Positions 17,457 through 28,222 of a stretch of DNA of 64,000 nucleotides are shown piece by piece. The position numbers were made by a program, and so were the translations under genes. Each line of letters starts with the position of its first letter. Position 1 is the stretch's first letter. Source of the DNA: Candidatus Poribacteria bacterium (GTDB taxonomy: Bacteria; Poribacteria; WGA-4E; WGA-3G); assembly GCA_026710795.1 (NCBI GenBank), contig JAPOQK010000032.1:1-64000 (forward strand), read 5' to 3'. Under the pieces are notes generated by a model. The model was not told the origin of the DNA. It saw nothing but the letters and a program-made list of their open reading frames with translations, and did not search any database.

Positions 17457-19787
17457 TCATTTCCTGATTAACATTTTTCGTGTTGCTGAGAAGTCACCAG
17501 CGTTTATTGTATAGAAATATATTCCACTACTCACAGGTTCACCATCGTTATTCTTTCCATCCCAGTGAACGGCTTGCGATTGGTTTGAATACTCTCCTGC
17601 AGTCTTTCTTCCCGGTGATATGGAACGAACAAGCTCTCCTGTGGAATTATGAATTTCTATGGTTACAATGCTTTCATCAGTAAGTTTGAATGGAATCCAT
17701 GTTTCTGGATTGAAAGGATTTGGAAAGTTTTGCATCAGTTGGTTGCGTTTTATCTGCCCGAGTGTAACGAGCTGCTTTCCATTCGGTTCAACGGAATAAG
17801 GGAGGGTAGAAAATAACTCTTTAGCATCCCATATTTGGTATCGTCCTATTTCATCTGTTCCTACTAAATATGATCCATCAGGACTGAGACCTTGATAATT
17901 TGGACTTGATGGAAACTTAATACGTCTACTTGTTTTCCAATCCCAAATTTGAAGTTCTCCATATTGATTGGTAAACAGGTATCTCTTTTCATGCCCAAAA
18001 TGTATTGGTGAATTTGCACCCGGTAGCGTACTCACATGTTGAGTTGTTTCAGGAAAAATTCTCCAAATTTGAGTTTCTGATTGACCGGCAATGGCTAATA
18101 CCGTTGCTCCATCCGCTAAAGTAGCAAAGGTTAGTGATGAATAGTGAGAATCATCATGTTTGGAAGTTTCGAATCTATATTGAAATTTGAAATTGTCTAC
18201 ATTCCTTTTCCAAACTATAACCCAGTAATTATAGTTATCATTCTCTTCTGTTCTGGCAGTAGCAGCCATATATTGATCATTATCACTAAAAGCGATTTTC
18301 TCAAAGCGGTGTTTCCACGCTGGATAATCTGTATTAACTCTATGCATTTTTTCTGGATCTATTAAGTCCCAAACAAACAGATAACCGAAGGAATCTACCG
18401 CAGCAAGCCATCTTCCTGATGAACTAAATTCTGCATCCTCAAAGTAAATAGCAAATTCCTGAGTTTGTGCTTCAATTTCTCCGTTTTGGATATTTGCAAT
18501 CTCAACCCCAGGATATTTGCTATAAGCAATTCTTTTATTATCAGGAGATATAGCGATACCTTTTTCAAAGTGATATAATCCAGGCAATGCAAAACGCACT
18601 TGTTGTGTTGGAATATCCCAGACTTTAATATAGAAGGATTCTATACTTATCATGGTTTCACCATCTGAACTTAATACTGGTAAACCTCCGATATAATCAG
18701 CGAAAACCTTCTTTTGTTTTTTCATATTTGTATCCCACAATTCTAAAACACCACCTTGAAAATAATTTCCACCATATTGAAGAAGCATTATATTCCCATC
18801 AGGGGATATTATCATTTGCTGCAATTGCCAATAATCGTTTCCAAAAGAGTCAATCCGTTGACCTGATTTTACATCCAATATATACACGTTATTGTGGGCA
18901 GCATACAGGTGTTCTCCATTTGGACTGAATAGTAATTCCGATATTTCCCTATCATCAATCGGTACTTTCCATAGCAGTTGTGTTGATACGACATCCCACA
19001 AATAAACGAAATTTGTTATACTCTCAAAGGATGCAAGATAACGTCCATCTGGACTAATCGCTAATCCTTCGACCCAGTTTCCAGCATGTCCTTCATAGTG
19101 TCCGATCAATTCGTGCGTTTCCAAACTCCACAATTCTATATCTGGTCGTTTTGAGGCGACAATGAGATGTTTACTGTCTGGTGTAAACACATAATCATGA
19201 TCATCTGGTCGACTTGAACATGTTCTACCTACACTCTTATTAATTGGGGGCTGAAGGTCAACATCACATTCAATTGAAGGACGTCTTTCACCATTCATTT
19301 TCCCAATTAATTCACCAGTTTGCCAGTTCCATATCAATATCTCATTATTATCGGAACTGACAAGCAAAGGTTGTATAGGATCAAATTCTGCATTATGATT
19401 TATGAAGGAGGGTGCCTCCCACTCCGATATCAGTTCTCGTGCAATGACATCCCAGATATTTACTGTAGTGGTTTTCGCAGAATTGTTTTCTTCCAATATA
19501 GCTACATGTTCAGCAGATGGACTAAACACGACATAACTGTCTTTGGAACGGACACCGAATTCGTCAATAATTTCTCTGGTATCCCCGTCAACAATCTGTA
19601 TATTAGTGCCAAAATAGTCTGTTCTTAAAAGTGTTTGATTTGTAAGAAAAGCATGCTTTTCAGGTGATGGTTTGCCAAAGGTTGCAATTGGTTCAATACC
19701 AAACGTAGAACAGGGCAGAATTATACTGAAAATTAGTGCAATTAACACATTGACGTTCGGTCTCAAATTCATTAGAAGGTATTTCAT
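17457..19787 (-). CDS. Exported WD40-like propeller protein with C-terminal sorting domain
   Basis: The 776-residue protein has a signal peptide (about 10-32). The body has roughly a dozen degenerate WD40-like blades (FSPSAEHVAILEE, SPDGRYLASFES, WDVVSTQ and similar). Residues about 685-776 are a sorting or FlgD-like Ig domain with NFPNPFNPETWIP, HWDGKNNDGEPVSSGIYFY and a basic end (MLIRK). This domain type resembles the type-A sorting domains that direct proteins to a type IX-like secretion route in Bacteroidota. The pathway used here is unknown. The gene starts 12 bp after the upstream paralogue, so they share a transcript. GGAG precedes the ATG. Confidence 0.85.
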   Translation of the reverse strand: MKYLLMNLRPNVNVLIALIFSIILPCSTFGIEPIATFGKPSPEKHAFLTNQTLLRTDYFGTNIQIVDGDTREIIDEFGVRSKDSYVVFSPSAEHVAILEENNSAKTTTVNIWDVIARELISEWEAPSFINHNAEFDPIQPLLVSSDNNEILIWNWQTGELIGKMNGERRPSIECDVDLQPPINKSVGRTCSSRPDDHDYVFTPDSKHLIVASKRPDIELWSLETHELIGHYEGHAGNWVEGLAISPDGRYLASFESITNFVYLWDVVSTQLLWKVPIDDREISELLFSPNGEHLYAAHNNVYILDVKSGQRIDSFGNDYWQLQQMIISPDGNIMLLQYGGNYFQGGVLELWDTNMKKQKKVFADYIGGLPVLSSDGETMISIESFYIKVWDIPTQQVRFALPGLYHFEKGIAISPDNKRIAYSKYPGVEIANIQNGEIEAQTQEFAIYFEDAEFSSSGRWLAAVDSFGYLFVWDLIDPEKMHRVNTDYPAWKHRFEKIAFSDNDQYMAATARTEENDNYNYWVIVWKRNVDNFKFQYRFETSKHDDSHYSSLTFATLADGATVLAIAGQSETQIWRIFPETTQHVSTLPGANSPIHFGHEKRYLFTNQYGELQIWDWKTSRRIKFPSSPNYQGLSPDGSYLVGTDEIGRYQIWDAKELFSTLPYSVEPNGKQLVTLGQIKRNQLMQNFPNPFNPETWIPFKLTDESIVTIEIHNSTGELVRSISPGRKTAGEYSNQSQAVHWDGKNNDGEPVSSGIYFYTINAGDFSATRKMLIRK

Positions 19788-19799
19788 ACGATACTCCGT

Positions 19800-22169
19800 C
19801 TATTTTTGTATCAACATTTTTCGTGTGGCAGAGAAGTCGCCTGCGTTTATTGTATAGAAATAGATGCCGCTACTCACAGGTTCACCATCGTTATTCTTTC
19901 CATCCCAGTGAACTGCTTGCGATTGGTTTGAATACTCTCCTGCAGTCATTATTCCTGGGGACAAAGACCGAATGAATTCTCCTGTAGAACTGTGGATATC
20001 AATTGTTACTGTACTCTCGTCTGCAAGTTTGAATGGAATCCATGTTTCTGGATTGAAAGGATTTGGAAAGTTTTGCATCAGTTGGTTGCGTTTTATTTGT
20101 CCGAGTGTAACGAACTGCTTCCCATTCGGTTCAACAGCATAGGGTAAGAAGGACAGCATGTGATTTAAATCCCAGATTTGGTATTGTCCTGGAACATCAT
20201 TCGTTAGTAAAAGTGATCCATCCTGACTGATAGACTTATACCATGGAAAAGGTGTTTGATTTACAAGCTTACTCCTCTGCCAGTCCCATATTTGAAAGTT
20301 CATTTCACTGTATGCACTGTATGCAAATAGATAGCGACCATCGTCACTAAATTGTAAGGGGTATACTCCGTTGAACGATGATAATAGAATAGGTTCATCT
20401 GCTAAGAGTTTCCATATATGGATTCCGTCTCTTCCGTTTCCTGCTAAAAGAGTTGAACCGTCTGTATTGGTCAGGAATAAAGGTTGTGCAGCAAAACCCC
20501 CTAACCATGCGTATTTAAAGACAAAGGTGTCCTCTACCCGTTCCCACAACATAATCCAATATTTTGATATATCATCAATTTTTGTGTGTCCCGAAGTTGC
20601 AAAATATTGATCATTTTCACTGAAACCAATTGGGTAGTGTCCACCGGGTAATTGTAGTTTAAAGGGTGGTTCAAGCCTTTGTTTGTTTTCTGGTAAATCG
20701 GTGTTTAAGATATCCACATGTCCCCAATGACCCTTCACTGCAAGCCATTTTCCAGATGAACTGAAGGTAATATTTTCAGGAAGTAAGAAGGAATGTGGAA
20801 ATTGTGTTTCAACTTTGCCCGTATGTAGGTCGCGTATTTCAATTAAAGGTTCTCTCCCAACAGCAATTTTTTGACTGTCGTGAGAGATTGCAATCGTATT
20901 ATATATATAGTCTTCGGAAGGAATGAGTAGTCGCATCTGTTGTGAAGAAACATCCCAAGATTTAATAAAACTTCCTGACATAGCAAGCACGGTATTTCCA
21001 TCTGGACTCAACTTAACATCCCTTGAATAAGACCACTCATTGGCAAAGTCTGCCCATGTCTTGTGTATTCGTTTATTTTCGATGTCCCACACTATTTCAC
21101 CATCAAAATATAATAATAGTAACTTTTTACCGTCAGGTGAAATTCGTAAAGATTGAATAGCCTTAAATTGTGTTTGGAATATATCTATCTGTTGTGCGGA
21201 TTGGACATCCCATACCCGAACTTTATCATACCATCCTTCCAAACCCTCTAAAGGATCATTACCTGACCTACGCAACCCGTATGTATCTGTCGCAACATAT
21301 AGGTGTTGACTGTCAGGGCTGAATACTAAATCTGAAATTCTTCCAATTTCACTTTTTTGCTTCCATATAAGTTGTCTTGACTGGAAATTCCACAGATATA
21401 CTGTACCCGGATCGCTGTCATAGGAAGCGATATATGTACCATCTGGACTGACAGCTAATCCATTTACCCAACTACCAGAATGCACGCCTAAGTGTCCTAT
21501 CAATTGGAGTGTTTCCACATGCCATACCTCTATGTCTGGTCGTTGTGATGCAACAATTAGATATTTACCATCCGGAGTAAACAACATATCATGACTGCGT
21601 GTTTGAAATGCACATGAAGTCTTATATTGTTTGCCATTGGAAGCTGTATAATAATTGCATTGCTCTATCGGACGCCGTTCACCTACCATTGTACCAATTA
21701 GGATTCCGGTTTGCCAATTCCATAGATGAATCTTGTCATAAACTGAGGTAGCAAGTAATGTTTGTGTCGGACTAAATACTGCGGTTTGAAAATTGTCGTC
21801 ATGAACCCATGAAGATATTCGTTCCCTCGCGTTTACATCCCAAATGGTTAAATCATAAGTCTTTGTACTACTGGAATAATTCTGAATTACGACATGTGAA
21901 CCTGTTTTACTAATTACACTACTAAAGTGGTATTCCAGATTACCAAATTCATCTTCTACCTCACCTGTGTTAGCATCAACAATCTGCATCTTTGAAGAAA
22001 GAACACGAACAACCGTATCATTGTTCAAGAATGAATTCTGCAGAGGTAAGGGGCTTCCAATCGTGGCAATAGGTTCATTTGCAAATACTATGTCGATTCT
22101 ACATACTAAGAGAATCAAAAAGGTATAAATGAGTAATTTGAGGTTTATTCGGTTCATTAGGGTTCGCAT
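19800..22169 (-). CDS. Exported WD40-like propeller protein with C-terminal sorting domain
   Basis: The 789-residue protein has a signal peptide (about 10-31, ending VFANEP), WD40-like blades across about 35-690, and a C-terminal sorting domain (about 698-789) with NFPNPFNPETWIP and a closing MLIQK. It is a paralogue of the genes on both sides, and the sorting-domain DNA is nearly identical to the 17457 gene while the propeller parts have diverged. GGAGAGTCGCG precedes the ATG. It is the first gene of an operon headed by a sigma-54-type promoter at 22283-22298 with two palindromic upstream sites. Confidence 0.85.
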   Translation of the reverse strand: MRTLMNRINLKLLIYTFLILLVCRIDIVFANEPIATIGSPLPLQNSFLNNDTVVRVLSSKMQIVDANTGEVEDEFGNLEYHFSSVISKTGSHVVIQNYSSSTKTYDLTIWDVNARERISSWVHDDNFQTAVFSPTQTLLATSVYDKIHLWNWQTGILIGTMVGERRPIEQCNYYTASNGKQYKTSCAFQTRSHDMLFTPDGKYLIVASQRPDIEVWHVETLQLIGHLGVHSGSWVNGLAVSPDGTYIASYDSDPGTVYLWNFQSRQLIWKQKSEIGRISDLVFSPDSQHLYVATDTYGLRRSGNDPLEGLEGWYDKVRVWDVQSAQQIDIFQTQFKAIQSLRISPDGKKLLLLYFDGEIVWDIENKRIHKTWADFANEWSYSRDVKLSPDGNTVLAMSGSFIKSWDVSSQQMRLLIPSEDYIYNTIAISHDSQKIAVGREPLIEIRDLHTGKVETQFPHSFLLPENITFSSSGKWLAVKGHWGHVDILNTDLPENKQRLEPPFKLQLPGGHYPIGFSENDQYFATSGHTKIDDISKYWIMLWERVEDTFVFKYAWLGGFAAQPLFLTNTDGSTLLAGNGRDGIHIWKLLADEPILLSSFNGVYPLQFSDDGRYLFAYSAYSEMNFQIWDWQRSKLVNQTPFPWYKSISQDGSLLLTNDVPGQYQIWDLNHMLSFLPYAVEPNGKQFVTLGQIKRNQLMQNFPNPFNPETWIPFKLADESTVTIDIHSSTGEFIRSLSPGIMTAGEYSNQSQAVHWDGKNNDGEPVSSGIYFYTINAGDFSATRKMLIQK

Positions 22170-22282
22170 CGCGACTCTCCATATTTGAATGCTGAAATAT
22201 ATTCTGTCGATAATTCTTGATATAAAATGATTTCTACATTATAGGTTGTCAATATGAGACAGAAGTATTTATTCAATATAGC

Positions 22283-22298
22283 AGCAATTTTTGTGCCA
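22283..22298 (-). promoter_or_regulatory. Sigma-54 (-24/-12) promoter
   Basis: The minus strand reads TGGCACAAAAATTGCT, a full match to the sigma-54 consensus TGGCAC-N5-TTGCW, with GG and GC separated by 10 bases. Transcription would start near 22272, about 100 bases before the ATG at 22169. The spacing to the upstream palindromes (62 bp between elements) is the same as at the second copy near 28230. Confidence 0.75.
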
Positions 22299-22360
22299 AA
22301 ATATAATTCGTGTAAAACTGCTACTTTTCAATGTTAGAAGGTATTAAAAAAGAAATCAGC

Positions 22361-22406
22361 TGCACGTGGATGTGCAGCTGATATTGATTATGCACGATAT
22401 TGTACA
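22361..22406 (-). promoter_or_regulatory. Paired palindromic upstream activator sites
   Basis: Two 16-bp dyads fit TGCACR-N4-TGTRCA: TGCACGTGGATGTGCA (22361-22376) and TGCACGATATTGTACA (22391-22406), exactly 30 bp apart. They lie about 63 bp upstream of the sigma-54 promoter, the usual place for a bacterial enhancer-binding protein. The first dyad sits in a longer 11-bp inverted repeat (22355-22382), which could also act as a terminator for the gene ending at 22483. Confidence 0.6.
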
Positions 22407-22482
22407 GTCATCAAAACATTATAATCAAAGTTGTGACGCCTAAATGTTGTGCTTAAGTGGTTTTTAACGCCACAAAACCGTC

Positions 22483-24765
22483 TTATTTCCTGATAAGCAT
22501 TTTTCGTGTTGCTGAGAAGTCTTCTGCTTGAATAGTATAGAAGTAAATACCGCTACTCACAGGTTCACCATCATTATTCAATCCATCCCAATGGACTGCT
22601 TGTGATTGGTTTGAATAATCTCCTGCATTCATTTTTCCAACAGACAAAGAACGGATAAGTTGTCCTTCGTAATTATGAATTTCTATGGTTACATTGCTAT
22701 CATCTGCAAGTTTGAATGGAATCCAAGTTTCAGGATTAAATGGATTAGGAAAGTTTTGCATGAGTTGATTTCGTTTTATCTGTCCGAGGGTAACAAACTG
22801 CTTACCATTTGGTTCAACTGAATAGGGTAAGAGAGATAGGATATTATTTATATCATAGATTTCATATAGTCCGTCTGTATTATATGCACCTATAACAGAA
22901 CAATCCTCGCTAATTGAATATACACTTGGAAGTTGCGTGTGTTTAATAGGTTTGGTTTTCTGCCAGTCCCAGATTTGGATGTGATCAATATTATTGACAA
23001 AGAGATAACGACCTGTACCACAAAATTGTAATGAATTTTCTCCATCCAATGTAGTTAATAGTCGAAGGTTGTTTAAGAAGACTTTCATCAGGTGAATTTC
23101 ATTATTGATAGATGCCGCTAAAACTAATGAACCATCTTTAGTTGTTGTAAAGATAAGATCGGATGCCAATTTTGGTGTGGACATCACGTTTTGGAAGAGG
23201 TAAATGCCTTCAATGCGTTTCCATACCATTATCCAATATTTCGTATTGTTATTCACTGATGTAGTGCATGAAGCAGCCAAATAATCTTCATCGTTGCTGA
23301 AAGCAATAGAATGGTGGTTTGGACTCTGAAAATCTATATTTCTATTGAGCCGAAGTATATTATCCATCCTGTTTACATCAAGAATAATGAGATCATTCCA
23401 TCCATTCACTACTGCCAACCATCTGCCCGAAGGACTGAATAACATTTTCTCTATATCAGATACATAATGTGGAAAACGCGCTGTTACTCTACCACTTTGA
23501 TTGTCACGCAATTCAACCCTTAAATTCTTACCAACAGCAATATTCTGATTATCTGGAGAAAATGCTATTCCAGAAAACATATAGTTATCTGAAGTCTCAA
23601 CAAACAGTATCTTCTGTGTTGTTATATCCCATGTTTTAAAAGTTACATATGATATAGTAGATAATGTTTTTCCATCTGGACTCATTTCAAGCTTATTATG
23701 GAGTCGACTCCTTGTATAATCTGCCCAAACGTGTTTATTCTTTTTCTTTTCAATATCATAGACTACATCTACATCCCAATATCCTAAAATAGCAGTTTTT
23801 TCATCAGGAGATAGAACTACAGACTCCAAAAAGTTAAAATCAGTTCCATACGAATCAATCTGTTGTCCTGATTGCGTATTCCAGACACGGACTGTGTCAT
23901 CCCAGCCAACGTATGGGTTATCACCTTTTCTACTCAATGCACCTGTCCTTGTAGCAACATATAATTTTTGACTATCGTCACTGAATTCAACATTTGTAAT
24001 TCGACCAATCCCATTCTTCTTATACCATAGTTGTTGTCGTGTTTCCACATCCCAAACATAGAAATATGTTGTATTGTCTTCAAAGGCCGCAACATACTTT
24101 TCATTTGGACTGACGGCAATACCTTCCAGACTATTAAAGCTGAGATCAGTAACTGTAGTTTCTAAAAGATGTGATTCAATATTCCATATCTCTATATCAT
24201 GCCTTGACGCAATGAATAGATGTTCTCCGTCACGAGTAAACTCCATTGAGACTAAATATGGAAAGTTTACACGTTCCATTTTCCCAATAGATTCCCCATT
24301 TTCCCAGTTCCATAAATGTATTTCATTTGGTAAATTTGTTGCGATTATAGGTTTCGTAGGACTAAATGCAGCATCATTATCATCAATTCGCGATGCTATC
24401 TTCCACTGTGAAACAAGTTCTTTATCAATCACACTCCAAATATTGACAGTGGTCATCCTTGTATTAACATTAAAACTTAGAATTGCCAAATGTTCTGCAT
24501 CTGAACTGAATACAACATCATCCCTATAGTCTTTTTCTCCAAATTCATCCATCACTGTATTTGTAGCGACATCAACAATTTGGATATTCGTCCAATTGAC
24601 CCGGAGTATCGTTTCGTTGTTAATAAATATATGTTTTTGAGGGATTGCCTGTCCTATTGTCGCTATTGGTTCAATTGCAAATCCTATACTTGGAATACTG
24701 GCGATGTAAATAAGAATAGAATAAATCCAAATGTATCGTTCAAAACTTGATCTGAAATATTTCAT
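22483..24765 (-). CDS. Exported WD40-like propeller protein with C-terminal sorting domain
   Basis: A 760-residue paralogue of the two genes downstream. It has a signal peptide (about 10-30, ending GFAIEP), WD40-like blades through about residue 660, and the C-terminal sorting domain (about 669-760) with NFPNPFNPETWIP, HWDGLNNDGEPVSSGIYFY and MLIRK. It starts 39 bp after the large putative outer-membrane barrel gene and has GGAGATATTAA before the ATG, so it is probably co-transcribed with the barrel from the sigma-54 promoter at 28223-28238. It is likely an extracytoplasmic binding protein; no enzymatic motif is seen. Confidence 0.85.
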   Translation of the reverse strand: MKYFRSSFERYIWIYSILIYIASIPSIGFAIEPIATIGQAIPQKHIFINNETILRVNWTNIQIVDVATNTVMDEFGEKDYRDDVVFSSDAEHLAILSFNVNTRMTTVNIWSVIDKELVSQWKIASRIDDNDAAFSPTKPIIATNLPNEIHLWNWENGESIGKMERVNFPYLVSMEFTRDGEHLFIASRHDIEIWNIESHLLETTVTDLSFNSLEGIAVSPNEKYVAAFEDNTTYFYVWDVETRQQLWYKKNGIGRITNVEFSDDSQKLYVATRTGALSRKGDNPYVGWDDTVRVWNTQSGQQIDSYGTDFNFLESVVLSPDEKTAILGYWDVDVVYDIEKKKNKHVWADYTRSRLHNKLEMSPDGKTLSTISYVTFKTWDITTQKILFVETSDNYMFSGIAFSPDNQNIAVGKNLRVELRDNQSGRVTARFPHYVSDIEKMLFSPSGRWLAVVNGWNDLIILDVNRMDNILRLNRNIDFQSPNHHSIAFSNDEDYLAASCTTSVNNNTKYWIMVWKRIEGIYLFQNVMSTPKLASDLIFTTTKDGSLVLAASINNEIHLMKVFLNNLRLLTTLDGENSLQFCGTGRYLFVNNIDHIQIWDWQKTKPIKHTQLPSVYSISEDCSVIGAYNTDGLYEIYDINNILSLLPYSVEPNGKQFVTLGQIKRNQLMQNFPNPFNPETWIPFKLADDSNVTIEIHNYEGQLIRSLSVGKMNAGDYSNQSQAVHWDGLNNDGEPVSSGIYFYTIQAEDFSATRKMLIRK

Positions 24766-24804
24766 TTAATATCTCCAGTCTATCTTTTTTATCTGTTTTC
24801 ATAT

Positions 24805-27800
24805 TTAGAATCCGATCATAGTACGTACAAACAGTGTATGACTAACTACATTCCGGAACAGATTAGTTGTCCTACGTAATCCTGCCATTGTAACAATGTT
24901 AAAACCGAGAAATTCACCTCGATTGATGGTTTGGATTTCAAGAATACGTGATCTGATGTCTGGTCGATAAAGAAATGGAATTTCTTGGTCAGTAGGGAAT
25001 TGGCTTAGGTATTGCTTGTAATTCTTATCTCGGTTAACGAATTTTCTATATTGGAAGCCACCAAGTATTTTTACTTTTGGACTAAAATGATAGTCAAGAC
25101 GTACACCCAGTATATCCTCGCGACTACGTCTATTGAATCGCAAATATTCATACGGTTCAATATCAGTTGGTATGAACAAATTGGGGTTGAGTGTTAATGG
25201 TATTTCTTCAGCAGTTCTGTCAAAAGCACGATCCCAAACATACTTAACCATTGGTGTCAATATTATATCTTCAGCGATTCTTGAAACATAAGGAAGATCC
25301 CCAATTTGGATTTCGTATCTCGCTTTTAAAATTGTCAACTGATTACGTGTGACACGTTCTGGGTATCGACGTATCTTCCAGTTCGCTGGGTCATAGATTA
25401 ATCCTGTGTCAGTCGGGTCAAGTGCATATATACCATGATCAGGGTAGAACGGGTTCACTCGTCTTTGACCTTGAGTATAAACCTGTCTAATGGGTATCAT
25501 AAAGTCTACGCGTTCGTCAGGTTCATAGTACTCTGTAGAAGGATTGTAAGCAATATTTGTGAATAGGGCATTCTCTTTATCTTGCTCAAACTGTTTTTGC
25601 ATCACAACAAGACTCTTTGCTTCAAGTGTCAAGTTTGGGATTCCAGAATAAAGGAATTGGAGGGTTGTTGTATTTAATCGTGCGTTATAAAAATCAAGTT
25701 CATCATTTATTAAAATCTGCTCTAATGCATCAACAGGTAAGGTGATTGTATAATCCGGGATGTCATCCTGTACTCGGACATATCGGTTTTGAAAAAGAAA
25801 ACTGCCAATTTCTGGGATGTCACGTTGATATATGAGATGTATGTATTTATTATTATTATGCCGTCTGCTTGAAATTTCGCTTTCGTTTAACCAGCCTAAT
25901 CTCAATGTAAGATTATCAAGTATATCATAGTCTGCAGTAATATGATAACCTTTACGGTCAATTCCGTATTCGTATTCCGGTTCAAAGTTATCCTCAATTG
26001 TATCAACGGTACCATTGTTATTCAGATCAATTATACCTATAAATACAGCTGGGTCAGCATCAAAGATGAGAAAATCCTCTTGGTAATCTAATACTCCATT
26101 TTGATCTCTGTCGTCTGCACGAGGTAATACACCATCAAAATCAATGTCATCGGGCCAACCATCTCCATCATCGTCATCCTCAACCAGAGCATAGTTGGTT
26201 GCATCCCATGATTCAAGTTGATTTGGTAAATCATCCAAAGGCACGTCATCAAGTGTAAATATCTGTCCTCTGCCAGGATGTGTCCCAAAATTTAGATAGG
26301 TAGTTGTATAACCTGGGTCAATATGATACAAAACACCTTCTAAAAGAAGTTTATTAAAACGTGCCTTCAGTTGTATGAACCACGCCTTTTCTCTACCAAG
26401 TTGTCCATCACCATCCAATTCTGTTCCATCTCCACCTAAAAATGCTTCAAATCGTTCTCCTTCTGTCTCAGAATATGTTGGGATACCATTCCCATCTACA
26501 TGCAGTCCGGTGCGAGAATCAATTGAAACACCGGTTGCTTCATCTCCAGTAGGAGTCTTAACAGATGTTTCTTTTCGACTAAAACCGACTTTATCTTTTG
26601 GTACTGTAGGATACTGTTTGTATTTACCGTTTATAGAATAGTGAGTTCTAATATAAACATTACCGATAGTTCCTTCAAGGTCAATTCCATAGAGTGTTGC
26701 TGCTCGTGCAGCTCCATAGCGGTATTTCACTCTACGTGGTCTGCCCTCACCTTTCCATTTACTTGGATTGTCTTGAAGTTCTTTTCTATTTTTTCTGTAA
26801 TCTGGGGATTGTCCATAATTCCCTGGTGCCTCAATAATGTCGCGATATGGCATCTCGATATGACCATCTTCAGTTTTAATCCATTCTTGAATTTCAGGAT
26901 CGGTTTCAGATTTGTTTGCTTCACTGAATCCAATGATTGCAATGTTGTAATCCCCCGCAACAACCATGTCAAAGACAACCGATTTTACTGTGCGTGGGTC
27001 AATGTTAATAGCACTATCCAATAGGTTAAAGTCATATTTCATTTTATTGAAACCATTGACTATTTTCCACTCACCATCAACTGAGGTGCGAATCTTCGAA
27101 TCGCCTCCCGCCAGAATTACTGGAACTACTTGATCAGCGGTGACATCAAAATGATGAGTCTTTTCAGATAGTAGTTTGGGTTCAATTCCTTCTCTTATAT
27201 CATCAATATGTAAATCTTCAAGTGCTTGGGTAACAACCGTAATCTTCATACTTTTAAACGCTGCACCGACACCTTCTTGAAGATTGTTACTGTGTCGATC
27301 AGGATCGTAATTGTCAAAATCTGTGAATGCTCTGGTATGATTATCCTCAGGTGAGTCATCACGGAAAACGATTGATATTGATTCAGGAGGTGTATTTGGC
27401 ACAGTTCCCATATAGGTTGTAATTAGACGTTCAGGATGGTCTTTATGCATATTTATATATGTATAACCGACACGGAAATTTTCAGTTAATAGTGTCTGTC
27501 CACGAAAACCCATAAGTCGTGCATTTTCTATATTCCTGACACCAGAGTCGGGATTCCATCCATTACGTCTTCCAAGATCAAGACCAAGATTCTCGGCTGC
27601 CATTGCTGCAGTTACTAACCTTATAGAGTTAGAAATACGAGAGTGAAGAAACGTGAACAGGTGATGTTCTTGTGCAAATGTGGTGTCCCAACGAAGTCCA
27701 TCAAATTCAGTTTTGGAAATAATATATTCGTTTGGAAATAGTGTATCGGGTTTCAGCCGTATATGATCCCCAATTGCGATATCGGTATGTCTACCAAGAA

Positions 27801-28146
27801 ATGTTTCCTCGACGATGATTGCCCTATTCAATTGTGTTGTAAACCTTAGACTGTCAAGTTGACCGGACCAACCAACTACTAATTTGCCGTTCTTATCGAA
27901 ATGTTGCTGGTCACTGTATCTGCTGATTTCACTACCTTCAACGATTTCTCTACCATAAAGGTCTTGAAAGAATCTTGGTTCTTCTTCTAACCTAAATCTA
28001 TCAGAGAATTTTTCTTCACCAGAAACAAGAGGTAATAGATCCTTATGGGGTCCGAGACTATCCGCACCACAACCGTAGAACAGAAATATGCTAAGAATGC
28101 AGTTAAATATTAGCAGTGAGTGAATCGTTCGTTTATATATGTTCAT
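24805..28146 (-). CDS. Large outer-membrane beta-barrel-like protein with calcium-loop repeats
   Basis: The ATG at 28146 gives 1113 residues; a TTG eight codons upstream (28170) is the alternative. The N-terminus (hydrophobic segment ending FLFYGC) looks like a lipoprotein signal, though Tyr in the lipobox is unusual. The middle contains Asp-rich loops (DRDQNGVLDYQED, DLNNNGTVDTIED) like EF-hand or thrombospondin type-3 calcium loops. The C-terminal third has alternating beta strands and ends in Phe (VRTMIGF), the usual end of outer-membrane barrels. It shares segments with the 38283 gene (VIVEET...F-DGLRWD; PEYEYGIDRKGYH). Function is unknown. It heads a sigma-54-type operon with a WD40/sorting protein. 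Confidence 0.7.
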   Translation of the reverse strand: MNIYKRTIHSLLIFNCILSIFLFYGCGADSLGPHKDLLPLVSGEEKFSDRFRLEEEPRFFQDLYGREIVEGSEISRYSDQQHFDKNGKLVVGWSGQLDSLRFTTQLNRAIIVEETFLGRHTDIAIGDHIRLKPDTLFPNEYIISKTEFDGLRWDTTFAQEHHLFTFLHSRISNSIRLVTAAMAAENLGLDLGRRNGWNPDSGVRNIENARLMGFRGQTLLTENFRVGYTYINMHKDHPERLITTYMGTVPNTPPESISIVFRDDSPEDNHTRAFTDFDNYDPDRHSNNLQEGVGAAFKSMKITVVTQALEDLHIDDIREGIEPKLLSEKTHHFDVTADQVVPVILAGGDSKIRTSVDGEWKIVNGFNKMKYDFNLLDSAINIDPRTVKSVVFDMVVAGDYNIAIIGFSEANKSETDPEIQEWIKTEDGHIEMPYRDIIEAPGNYGQSPDYRKNRKELQDNPSKWKGEGRPRRVKYRYGAARAATLYGIDLEGTIGNVYIRTHYSINGKYKQYPTVPKDKVGFSRKETSVKTPTGDEATGVSIDSRTGLHVDGNGIPTYSETEGERFEAFLGGDGTELDGDGQLGREKAWFIQLKARFNKLLLEGVLYHIDPGYTTTYLNFGTHPGRGQIFTLDDVPLDDLPNQLESWDATNYALVEDDDDGDGWPDDIDFDGVLPRADDRDQNGVLDYQEDFLIFDADPAVFIGIIDLNNNGTVDTIEDNFEPEYEYGIDRKGYHITADYDILDNLTLRLGWLNESEISSRRHNNNKYIHLIYQRDIPEIGSFLFQNRYVRVQDDIPDYTITLPVDALEQILINDELDFYNARLNTTTLQFLYSGIPNLTLEAKSLVVMQKQFEQDKENALFTNIAYNPSTEYYEPDERVDFMIPIRQVYTQGQRRVNPFYPDHGIYALDPTDTGLIYDPANWKIRRYPERVTRNQLTILKARYEIQIGDLPYVSRIAEDIILTPMVKYVWDRAFDRTAEEIPLTLNPNLFIPTDIEPYEYLRFNRRSREDILGVRLDYHFSPKVKILGGFQYRKFVNRDKNYKQYLSQFPTDQEIPFLYRPDIRSRILEIQTINRGEFLGFNIVTMAGLRRTTNLFRNVVSHTLFVRTMIGF

Positions 28147-28222
28147 ATATAGAAACTTTACCAAAGTCAAATAATTGTTGAAGTATCGGTATCAGTCAAA
28201 TTGATGAGATAACTTGTTTTAG

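Noticed and set aside
22355-22382. Simple minus-strand terminator
   Set aside because: The dyad recurs with a partner 30 bp away and fixed distance to a sigma-54 promoter, as at 28301-28346. An activator site explains more, although a dual role remains possible.
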